64,000 bases of DNA from JASHVB01 sp035508435 (GTDB taxonomy: Bacteria > Pseudomonadota > Alphaproteobacteria > Acetobacterales > Acetobacteraceae): NCBI GenBank assembly GCA_035508435.1, contig DATJNA010000131.1, positions 41,129 through 105,128 of the forward strand, in the 5' to 3' direction. The translations under genes and the position numbers were made by a program. How positions within the stretch are numbered: the stretch's first letter is position 1; each line of letters starts with the position of its first letter. Of the stretch, positions 57,833-64,000 are shown in pieces. Under the pieces are notes generated by a model. The model saw only the letters and a program-made list of their open reading frames with translations. It was not told where the DNA came from and made no database searches.

Positions 57833-59287
57833 ATGCCGGCACGCAGCGGACAGCAATACCTGGAAGGGCTGCGGGCGCAGGACCGCGAGGTCTGGCTGGA
57901 TGGCGAGCGCGTGCGTGATGTGACCAAGCATCCCGGACTGCGCAATGGCGCGCAGGCAGTGGCCTCGCTGTACGACATGCAGCATGACGCCCGCTATCGC
58001 GACGAGATGGTGTTCACCCCGCCGGAAGGCGGCGAACCGGCGGGCCTCTCCTTCATCATTCCGCGCACGCGTGAGGATCTGGAGCGCCGCCGCGTCATGA
58101 TGCTGCACTGGGCGCGGCAGACCTGCGGCATGATGGGACGCTCGCCCGACTTCATGAACGTCACCTATGCCTGCTGGGCCGGCGCCGCCGACTATTTCGC
58201 CGCCGGCCGGCCCGAGTTCGGCGAGAACATGAAGCGCTACCACCGCTATATCCGCGACAACGACCTGACGCTGACCCACTCCCTGATCAACCTGCAACGC
58301 AGCCGCACCGTCTCCGGTCACTTCAATCTACAGGAAGGCACCGCGTTGCAGGTGATGCGCGAGACCGATGCCGGCATCATCGTGCGTGGCGCCCGCATAC
58401 TGGCGACGCTGGGGCCGATCTCGGACGAGATCGGCGTCTATGCGCCCCGGGCAGCGCAGCACACCGAGGGGCATAACCCGTTCGTGATGAGTTTCGCCAT
58501 CCCGTGCGGCACGCCCGGCCTGCGCTTTCTCTGCCGCGAAAGCTTCGACCTGGGGCGGTCGCATTTCGAACACCCGCTTGCGTCGCGGTTCGAGGAAATG
58601 GACTGCATCGTCTTCTTCGACGACGTGCTGGTGCCGTGGGAGCGCGTATTCCTGCTCTACGACGTCGACCGACTGAACATGACGGCGCAGCGCACGCATT
58701 CCTCGGCGCACAGCGCGCATCAGGGCACGGCGAAGAACCTGGCGAAATGCGAGCTCGTGCTCGGCCTCGCACTGCTGATGACAGAGACGCTGGGCAACGC
58801 CCACCTGCCCGGCGTGGAGGAGAAGCTCGCCGAGTTGATGCTGACCACCACGCTGATGAAGGCATGCATGCGCGCCGGCGAAGCGGATGCGAAGCCGGAC
58901 GAATGGGGCGTGATGTGCCCCGACATCCTGCCGATCGAAAGCACCCGCAACCTGTTCATGACCGCCTATCCACGGATGGTGGAGATCGTGCAGTTGCTCG
59001 GTTCATCCAGTTTCCTGCTGACGCCCAGCGAGAAGGATATGGCGGGGCCGCTGGCCGGCCATATCGAGCAATACCTCGCCACCGACACCACGCCGGCACG
59101 CGAGCGGGTCAAGCTGTTCCACCTGGCCAAGGACGTCGCGATCAGCGCATTCGGCAATCGGCAGGTGCTGTATGAGCGCTTCTTCGCCAGCGACCCGCTC
59201 ACCCGCGCGCGGGTGTTGAACGCGATCTTCCCCAAGCAGGAGGTGAAGCAGCGCGTGTTGGATTTTTTGGCGAGAGATGAGGACTGA
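57833..59287 (+). CDS. 4-hydroxyphenylacetate 3-hydroxylase (HpaB)-family monooxygenase, oxygenase component
   Basis: A 484-residue acyl-CoA-dehydrogenase-fold flavin monooxygenase. Blocks include SGQQYLEGLRAQDREVWLDGERV, the HpaB N-domain (LERRRVMMLHWARQTCGMMGRSPDFMN), GAADYFAAGRPEFGENMKRYHRYIRDNDLTLTHSLINLQ and the middle DEIGVYAPRAAQHTEGHNPFVMSFAIP, then FFDDVLVPWERVFLLYDVDRLN. The family hydroxylates phenols ortho to the ring OH using free FADH2. The partner flavin reductase (HpaC) is not seen nearby. GGAGA lies 7 bases before ATG 57833. The VOC dioxygenase gene follows 47 bp later. Confidence 0.88.
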   Translation: MPARSGQQYLEGLRAQDREVWLDGERVRDVTKHPGLRNGAQAVASLYDMQHDARYRDEMVFTPPEGGEPAGLSFIIPRTREDLERRRVMMLHWARQTCGMMGRSPDFMNVTYACWAGAADYFAAGRPEFGENMKRYHRYIRDNDLTLTHSLINLQRSRTVSGHFNLQEGTALQVMRETDAGIIVRGARILATLGPISDEIGVYAPRAAQHTEGHNPFVMSFAIPCGTPGLRFLCRESFDLGRSHFEHPLASRFEEMDCIVFFDDVLVPWERVFLLYDVDRLNMTAQRTHSSAHSAHQGTAKNLAKCELVLGLALLMTETLGNAHLPGVEEKLAELMLTTTLMKACMRAGEADAKPDEWGVMCPDILPIESTRNLFMTAYPRMVEIVQLLGSSSFLLTPSEKDMAGPLAGHIEQYLATDTTPARERVKLFHLAKDVAISAFGNRQVLYERFFASDPLTRARVLNAIFPKQEVKQRVLDFLARDED

Positions 59288-59334
59288 GCCCAAATGTTCG
59301 GGCGCCATGACAGGATATACCGGAGGAACACACC

Positions 59335-59847
59335 ATGAGTACACGACCGAAGCACCTTGGCCACGTCAATCTCTACGTTCGCAACGCCGAACGTTCGAAG
59401 CAATGGTATCAGGACGTGCTGGGCCTGCACGTCTATGATTTCCGCCCCGGCTGGGCCGCCTTCATGTCGGCGGACACCGAGAAGTCCCATGAGGTCGCGC
59501 TGATGCAGGTGGGCGATGACGCCCCGCTGCAGCAGAAAGGCCAGGTCGGGCTGAACCACCTTGCCTTCATGATGGCAAGCCTCGACGACCTGAAGGCGAT
59601 CTATCACCGCATGAAGGAGAAGGATGTGAAGATCGACCGCGTCGTTGATCACGGCCTGTCGCTCGGCATCTATTTCCGTGACCCCGATGGCAATGGGCTG
59701 GAAGTCTCATACGAGCTGCCGCGCGAGCAATGGCCGCGGCAGGAATCTGTGTTCCAGCGCGATGTGGTCGGATTGGGCAAGTTCCCGGGGCCATGGGACG
59801 AGGAAATGGGCGTACACGCACGCACCAAGGAAGGCGCCACAGTTTAG
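59335..59847 (+). CDS. VOC-family (extradiol dioxygenase-like) protein
   Basis: A 170-residue vicinal-oxygen-chelate protein. Candidate metal ligands are H10 (LGHVNLYV), H75 (GLNHLAF) and a Glu near residue 123 (GNGLEVSYE), the usual pattern of catechol 2,3-dioxygenases and related enzymes. The length is half that of two-domain extradiol dioxygenases, so it would act as a dimer. It follows the HpaB-type gene; together they may hydroxylate a phenol and open or isomerise the ring, which is inference. GGAGG lies 11 bases before the ATG. Confidence 0.85.
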   Translation: MSTRPKHLGHVNLYVRNAERSKQWYQDVLGLHVYDFRPGWAAFMSADTEKSHEVALMQVGDDAPLQQKGQVGLNHLAFMMASLDDLKAIYHRMKEKDVKIDRVVDHGLSLGIYFRDPDGNGLEVSYELPREQWPRQESVFQRDVVGLGKFPGPWDEEMGVHARTKEGATV

Positions 59848-59967
59848 CCGCTCGCGATGATGCCGCCGTCTCGACGAGCCGCGGCAGCAGCCTGTCTGGA
59901 CCACGGCTCACGATAGGCTCACGCTCCCCGCCCCATGCTGGCAGATAAGCGAGCATGGGAGGGGAAC

Positions 59968-61104
59968 ATGTCGATCATCGCACCCGTGTGGGAGCCGGTC
60001 AGAGACTTCTATGCCGGCGATGGCGGGCTCCACACCGGTGCATTGCTCGCGTTCACTGCGCTCATTCCCTTCTTCTCGCTGGCCGCGGTGCTCGGTAGCC
60101 GGGCCACGCGCAGGAAGCGCATGGCGGCACTGCGCTCGACGTTCCCTGACGTGGCACGCACCGAGGCGCACGAAGCGTGGATCGCGACCGCCAATCGCAT
60201 CGCCTTTTGGCACTACATCGTGCCGCTGGCCTTCCTGTTTTGCCTGAACGGATTCTTTGCGGCCATCCTGCTCGATGCGGGAGGATGGACCGACAAAAGG
60301 ATCGCCCGCACCGTGATACTGCTATGCGGCGCCCATTGCGCCTCGTCGGCATCGCCCGCCACCGATGCGAATCTGGCTGCCTATGAGTTCCAGACGCTGG
60401 TGGCCGCCTCCTACGCCTTCCTGGGCTGGACCATCTGGGCATTCACCGCGATCTTCGACCGCGCCGCCACTCAGCAGCTCTATCCCGCGACGTTCAACCG
60501 CCTGTTGATCCGGCTTGCGGTCGCCGTATTGGTCGCCGTCGTGGCGCGCCATCTCTCTGCCGATTCGCTGGCAAATTCCAGTGACGCCGCTTTGTCGGTA
60601 TCAGGCCCGATCCTGGCCTTCATCATCGGCATGTTTCCGGAGCGCGGGCTGGCCTGGATCACCCAGAAATTCAGCGACATGACCCGATCCCCCGACCATT
60701 CGGAAGATTTCAATCTCGAGCTGGTCCAGGGTATCGATCCCGCGACAACCTATCGGATGCAGGAACTCGGTCTGGGGGATTGTGCCGACCTGGCCCGCGC
60801 CAACCCATTCACCATTTTCGAGGCGATCGCCATGCCGATGACCGAGGCCATCGACTGGATCGCCCAGGCGCAACTGCTCCTGCTGGTGCAATCCGGACGA
60901 TTTCAGACGCTGCAGAAGGCCGGCTATCGCACCATCTTCGACGTGGTGCGGCTGCTACGCACGCCGAAAGGCGCAGATACCGTGAAGACCCTGTGCAACT
61001 GGAATATTGCCGAGGGTTACGATCAGGTTGCCGCGATCACGGCCGATAGCGACTACAAGCGCATCGTGGCCGTCAGCGTCGCCATGGGTGGCGGCGCGCC
61101 GTAG
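59968..61104 (+). CDS. Uncharacterised multi-pass membrane protein with helix-hairpin-helix-like C-terminus
   Basis: The 378-residue protein is not recognised. The N-terminal ~220 residues hold five to six hydrophobic segments (LLAFTALIPFFSLAAVLG; YIVPLAFLFCLNGFFAAILL; VAASYAFLGWTIWAFTAIF; LLIRLAVAVLVAVVARHL; GPILAFIIGMFP). The C-terminal ~150 residues are cytoplasmic-looking and carry short hairpin motifs (TTYRMQELGLGDCADLARANPFTIFEAI; LQKAGYRTIFDVVRLLRTPKGADTVKTL) resembling HhH or SAM-like helical repeats. GGAGGGG lies 2-7 bases before ATG 59968. It could be a sensor or scaffold; the function is unknown. Confidence 0.7.
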   Translation: MSIIAPVWEPVRDFYAGDGGLHTGALLAFTALIPFFSLAAVLGSRATRRKRMAALRSTFPDVARTEAHEAWIATANRIAFWHYIVPLAFLFCLNGFFAAILLDAGGWTDKRIARTVILLCGAHCASSASPATDANLAAYEFQTLVAASYAFLGWTIWAFTAIFDRAATQQLYPATFNRLLIRLAVAVLVAVVARHLSADSLANSSDAALSVSGPILAFIIGMFPERGLAWITQKFSDMTRSPDHSEDFNLELVQGIDPATTYRMQELGLGDCADLARANPFTIFEAIAMPMTEAIDWIAQAQLLLLVQSGRFQTLQKAGYRTIFDVVRLLRTPKGADTVKTLCNWNIAEGYDQVAAITADSDYKRIVAVSVAMGGGAP

Positions 61105-61315
61105 TCGCGCGCACGGCGCGTACTGCCACAGCCTCTCGCGGCCGCGATTGCTCGCCGAATTGCGATAGTGGATCTGCCTGCCCAATGCTGTGGGGCAGCG
61201 CGTCGCGGTGCTATGCGTGTTTCATGTCACCGGCGCGGCGAATGCGCACCTAAACGGCGCGGTCACCGCCGGGCCGATGACATTTCGGCGAGGACACGAT
61301 TTGCGGGACGATACG

Positions 61316-61867
61316 ATGCGCTTTCTCGGCCGCTGGGTGGCTGACTGCGTGGAGCTCGCTTTCATGCTGGCCGGCGCTGTACTGTTGATGCAAGTGCCGG
61401 CCGTAACCCATGCCTATGTCGTGGCATTGCAGCAGGTCGAGCAACAGGCACGGCGCGACATCGACCAGCGTGAGGCCGATGCGCGGCAATATTATCACCT
61501 GCCGCCGGATACCGCGGACGACGCTCTCATTCGTGCCCTCCAGCCGCGGGAACCTGCCAACGCCGCGGCGCTGCAACAGTCGATTGCGCGGGCGGTCATG
61601 TTTTCACGGACCGCGACGCTGATCGCAGCGGCATCGCCGCTCGATCGGCCGATAGCAGCCCTGCTGGATGCCACGCGCCGGCCAGACGCGGACAAGCTGG
61701 CCGTCCTGAGCACCTGCCTCGAGACCTATGCGCCACAGATCACCTTGGCATTGGACGCGGCCGTGTATGGGATTGTTGGCCTGCTGATTGGCGGCTTGCT
61801 GGGGCACATGGTTTCGGCCGTGCCGGGTGTGATTGCGCCCTCACGCCGCGCACGCCCCACGGTCTGA
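61316..61867 (+). CDS. DUF2937-like membrane protein
   Basis: The 183-residue product has one hydrophobic helix near the N-terminus (LAFMLAGAVLLMQVPAVTHAYVVAL), a long helical middle rich in Ala, Asp, Arg and Gln (QVEQQARRDIDQREADARQYYHLP), and a second membrane segment near the C-terminus (AAVYGIVGLLIGGLLGHMV). This architecture and the N-terminal pattern resemble DUF2937 proteins. Function is unknown. The ATG at 61316 follows GGGACGATACG; a longer frame from 61190 lacks support. It is separated by 211 bp from the previous gene. Confidence 0.55.
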   Translation: MRFLGRWVADCVELAFMLAGAVLLMQVPAVTHAYVVALQQVEQQARRDIDQREADARQYYHLPPDTADDALIRALQPREPANAAALQQSIARAVMFSRTATLIAAASPLDRPIAALLDATRRPDADKLAVLSTCLETYAPQITLALDAAVYGIVGLLIGGLLGHMVSAVPGVIAPSRRARPTV

Positions 61868-61964
61868 CCTGCGCAATGATGAACTGCCTCGGACACGCAG
61901 CGGAGATCGGGGCAACCTCGACGGACCAGGGTTCGGGACGCGTTCGCGCAAAGGATCACTGGCC

Positions 61965-62486
61965 TCAGACGTCGAGGAACACCGTCTCCCCGTCGCCCTG
62001 CAGCCGGATATCCAGCCGCCACACCGCGGCTCCGGCCGGCCGCGCGATCAGCGTGCCGCGGCGGGCCGGGTTCTCGATCGACATCAGCAGCGGGTCCGTC
62101 TGGTTCAACGCTTCACCATCGAAATAGGCGCGCGTGACCAGCCCCTTCATCAGTCCGCGTGCCAGCACCCAGATCGCGATATGAGGCGCTTGCAGCGCAT
62201 TGCCGCGTCCTGGCACCGGCCCCGGCTTCACCGTGAGGAACCGAAATTCCCCTCGGCCGTCCGTCGTACTGCGGCCGAACCCGGGGAAGCTGTCGGACGC
62301 CGGCGGATCCGCCTGCCAGATCTCCACGCAGGCATCCGTGCAGGGCGCCCCGTCGCCATCATGGACCGCACCGGTCAGGGTCAGTTTCTCGCCGACCGCG
62401 CCGAAGCGCGTCAGGTCGGCCCAACTCGGGTCGTGCAGCAGATGCCAGAACGGCCCGACCGTCTGGCTCGCGGTGGCGATTGGCAT
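61965..62486 (-). CDS. pcaG: Protocatechuate 3,4-dioxygenase alpha subunit
   Basis: The 173-residue protein opens TASQTVGPFWHLLHDPSWADLTR, has EKLTLTGAVHDGDGAPCTDACVEIWQADP and HIAIWVLARGLMKGLVTRAYFDGEALNQTDPLLMSIENPARRGTLIARP. These are the PcaG features; this subunit lacks the full iron ligand set and pairs with PcaH in a non-haem Fe(III) intradiol dioxygenase that cleaves protocatechuate to beta-carboxy-cis,cis-muconate. It starts 5 bp after pcaH. The rest of the beta-ketoadipate pathway is not in view. Confidence 0.93.
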   Translation of the reverse strand: MPIATASQTVGPFWHLLHDPSWADLTRFGAVGEKLTLTGAVHDGDGAPCTDACVEIWQADPPASDSFPGFGRSTTDGRGEFRFLTVKPGPVPGRGNALQAPHIAIWVLARGLMKGLVTRAYFDGEALNQTDPLLMSIENPARRGTLIARPAGAAVWRLDIRLQGDGETVFLDV

Positions 62487-62491
62487 CGGCC

Positions 62492-63196
62492 TTATGCCTC
62501 CAGCGGCGTGGCGGCACGGCCACGGAGCACGATGTCGAACCGGTAGCCCAGCGCGTAGTTCGGCTCCGTCAGGTCCAGCTCGAATGCTGCGATCAGGCGT
62601 TGCCGCGCCTCGGCGTCCGCGGTGCCGTTGTAGATCGGATCGAACGCCAGCAGCGGGTCGCCGGGAAAATACATCTGCGTCACCAGGCGCGTGGCAAACG
62701 CAGGTCCGAACAGGGAGAAATGAACGTGGTTAGGGCGCCAGGCGTTGTGATGGTTGGGCCAGGGATAGGCGCCGGGGCGGATGGTGAGGAAGCGGTAGCG
62801 GCCCTCAGCATCGGTGAACACACGTCCCGCGCCACGGAAGTTCGGATCCAGAGGCGCGTCGTGCTGATCCCCCGGATGGTCGTAGCGCCCGGTCGCGTTC
62901 GCCTGCCAGATTTCCACCATCGTGTTGGATACCGGCCGCCCGTCTTCGTCCATCACGGTGCCGGCAACGATGATCCGCTCGCCGATCGCCGGCTTGCCGG
63001 TGGTGTTGGTGGTCAGATCCTCCGAGACCGGGAATCGCTGCGGCGAAAAGCTTGGGCCGGTGGTTTCGGTCACGGTCTGCGGCAGCGCCTGGAGCTTCTG
63101 CGTGGGATGCCGCTTGCGCGTGCTGCCATAGGCGGGTGTGTCATATTCCGGCTGCGTGCCAGGCTGGTACGGACGGAACGGGATCGGATCACTCAT
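62492..63196 (-). CDS. pcaH: Protocatechuate 3,4-dioxygenase beta subunit
   Basis: PcaH carries the catalytic Fe(III). In the 234-residue product the four ligands are Y105 (GRYDHPGD), Y144 (GAYPWPNHHNAWRP), H157 and H159 (NHVHFSLFG), the expected Tyr-Tyr-His-His set. The beta-sandwich core runs from PAIGERIIVAGTVMDEDGRPV to the end. ATG 63196 gives MSDPIPFRPYQPG, the normal start; the frame upstream has no similarity. pcaG follows 5 bp downstream. Confidence 0.95.
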   Translation of the reverse strand: MSDPIPFRPYQPGTQPEYDTPAYGSTRKRHPTQKLQALPQTVTETTGPSFSPQRFPVSEDLTTNTTGKPAIGERIIVAGTVMDEDGRPVSNTMVEIWQANATGRYDHPGDQHDAPLDPNFRGAGRVFTDAEGRYRFLTIRPGAYPWPNHHNAWRPNHVHFSLFGPAFATRLVTQMYFPGDPLLAFDPIYNGTADAEARQRLIAAFELDLTEPNYALGYRFDIVLRGRAATPLEA

Positions 63197-63239
63197 GGTT
63201 GCGCTCCGTGCAAAGGGCCGAGGTGCTCCACGCGGTCGA

Positions 63240-63809
63240 TCACGCCTCACCCCTCAGCCCGCGAACCTCGGTTTGCAAACGCTGGATCTGCTTCTGCATC
63301 GCGGCGACCACGTCGCCGAGGGTCCGCAGGTCCTCGCGCGTGTTGTCATTGGCGCGACGCGCCTGGTCGGGGGTGCCAAAATTGACCGCGATATCGTCTC
63401 GGATGGCCGTTATCGCATCCTGCAGCCGGTCCATGCGCGCCATGATATCGCTGCGGGTTCGTGTTGCTTCGGCCTGGACGCGGCCAACCAGCGCCACAAT
63501 CTCCCGCTGGCCTTGCTCAACGCCTTCCAGGCTTTGATCGAGGCGCTTCTGCCCTTGCTCCAGGCCATCCAGGCGCCGAGCAAGGCCGTCCATGCGCCGA
63601 TCAAGGCCATCCAGGCGCTGAGCAAGGCCGTCCATGCGTTGATCAACGCCGTCCAGGCGCTGATCAAGGCCGTCCAGGCGCTGATCAAGGCCATCCAGGC
63701 GCCGATCGAGGCCATCCAGGCGCTGATCAAGGCCATCCAGGCGCTGGTCAAGGCCGCCCAGACGTTGATCGAGCCGCGTCAGAGCCGCCAGAATCTGATC
63801 GTCGCTCAT
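63240..63809 (-). CDS. Heptad-repeat coiled-coil protein
   Basis: The 189-residue product is dominated by about thirteen heptads, mostly L-D-(Q/R)-R-L-D-G (residues ~13-103), giving an exposed, highly charged coiled coil. A second helical region follows (VALVGRVQAEATRTRSDIMARMDRLQDAITAIRDDIAVNFG) and the end is a short coil. No signal or membrane segment is present. The repeat is similar at the DNA level (21-bp units), so the length probably varies between strains. It lies 43 bp upstream of pcaH on the same strand; a functional link is not evident. ATG 63809 (MSDDQILAALTRLD) fits better than an upstream start. Confidence 0.75.
   Translation of the reverse strand: MSDDQILAALTRLDQRLGGLDQRLDGLDQRLDGLDRRLDGLDQRLDGLDQRLDGVDQRMDGLAQRLDGLDRRMDGLARRLDGLEQGQKRLDQSLEGVEQGQREIVALVGRVQAEATRTRSDIMARMDRLQDAITAIRDDIAVNFGTPDQARRANDNTREDLRTLGDVVAAMQKQIQRLQTEVRGLRGEA
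63501..63773 (-). repeat. 21-bp tandem repeats encoding the LDxRLDG heptads
   Basis: The best-conserved part (63564-63773) is ten 21-bp units of the form ATCAAGGCC(G/A)TCCAGGCGCTG read on the plus strand. Weaker copies continue to about 63501. Unit length is in phase with the codons, so gain or loss of units would not break the frame. Confidence 0.85.
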
Positions 63810-63946
63810 TGCCACACCACTTGGCCGCTCGCGCCGTTGCACTGCCACGAACCAGCGCGACAACCGGCCGTGTCAGATCGATATGGCGGCATCGCCGGTA
63901 TCGCGCAAGCAACGCCGACCGGCTTCCAGCGGGGCGCGCCGACGCG

Positions 63947-64000
63947 TCAGTTCAGCAGCCCGACCTCCGTCATCGCCGCCCGCACCTTGGCGCGCGTCGG
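63947..64000 (-). CDS. C-terminal end of an unidentified minus-strand gene (cut by window edge)
   Basis: The last 54 bases read PTRAKVRAAMTEVGLLN followed by TGA on the minus strand. The amphipathic R-A-K-V-R-A-A-M-x-x-x-G-L-L pattern looks like the final helix of a metabolic enzyme, for example a dihydrodipicolinate-synthase-family protein, but 17 residues cannot settle it. The rest lies outside the window. Confidence 0.35.
   Translation of the reverse strand, partial: PTRAKVRAAMTEVGLLN

Noticed and set aside
63501..63773. Regularly spaced repeats considered as a CRISPR array
   Set aside because: Units are contiguous 21-bp copies without unique spacers and encode heptads in frame; no cas genes are present.

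Overview
The window is about 68-70% GC, densely packed and ordinary in codon use. It looks like an alphaproteobacterial chromosome, most likely Rhodospirillales/Acetobacteraceae. The reasons are the order of the division and cell-wall genes, the MEP-pathway and hopanoid genes (ispE, ispA, dxs, ispH, hpnH, hpnK), a Hint_2-type adhesin of the kind common in Acetobacteraceae, and many REP-like intergenic repeats. No tRNA, rRNA, CRISPR array or transposase was seen. The species assignment is inference.

Layout. (1) 1-12.2 kb: dcw cluster mraY(partial)-murD-ftsW-murG-murC-murB-ddl-ftsQ-ftsA-ftsZ, nearly all joined by ATGA/TGATG overlaps. At two junctions (murG/murC and ftsQ/ftsA) a repeat-derived insert is read through as a small ORF that overlaps both neighbours by ATGA. 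(2) 12.4-27.9 kb: hpnK, an EEP-family hydrolase, an AI-2E-type exporter, two MFS transporters, a DUF4926-like small gene, ispE, an alpha-hydroxy-acid oxidase, an Smr protein, a GST behind two TetR-like operators, cupin, carbamoylase-like amidohydrolase, small secreted or membrane proteins and an AlkA-type glycosylase. (3) 28.0-29.9 kb: an island of mobile-type genes with a Phd/VapC pair, a decayed MntA/HepT pair and an N-terminally truncated Mrr-type nuclease. (4) 29.9-35.7 kb: SDR, PuuD-like amidotransferase, Bcr/CflA exporter, a BPSL0067/STY0301-type amidase and putative immunity pair, and a CocE-type hydrolase.

(5) 36.0-45.1 kb is the most unusual part. It holds a 1450-residue Gly-rich, beta-strand-repeat, Hint-domain surface protein; a small zinc-deaminase-like protein encoded 70 bp downstream of it; a sulfotransferase; a GNAT acetyltransferase; a DUF6916-like protein; and three phage-tail-collar (MdpB-type) proteins. 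I read this as a candidate secreted or surface system that has not been described as a unit.

(6) 45.3-50.6 kb: dxs and ispA face ispH and hpnH, so the MEP pathway is linked to hopanoid side-chain synthesis. (7) 50.8-64 kb: catabolic genes comprising an FMN monooxygenase, aspartate dehydrogenase-like protein, spermidine-synthase-like protein, M81 peptidase, a NitT/TauT-type ABC importer without a visible binding protein, two cupins/VOC proteins, an HpaB-type monooxygenase, two uncharacterised membrane proteins, protocatechuate 3,4-dioxygenase pcaHG and a heptad-repeat coiled-coil protein. The window ends inside one more minus-strand gene.
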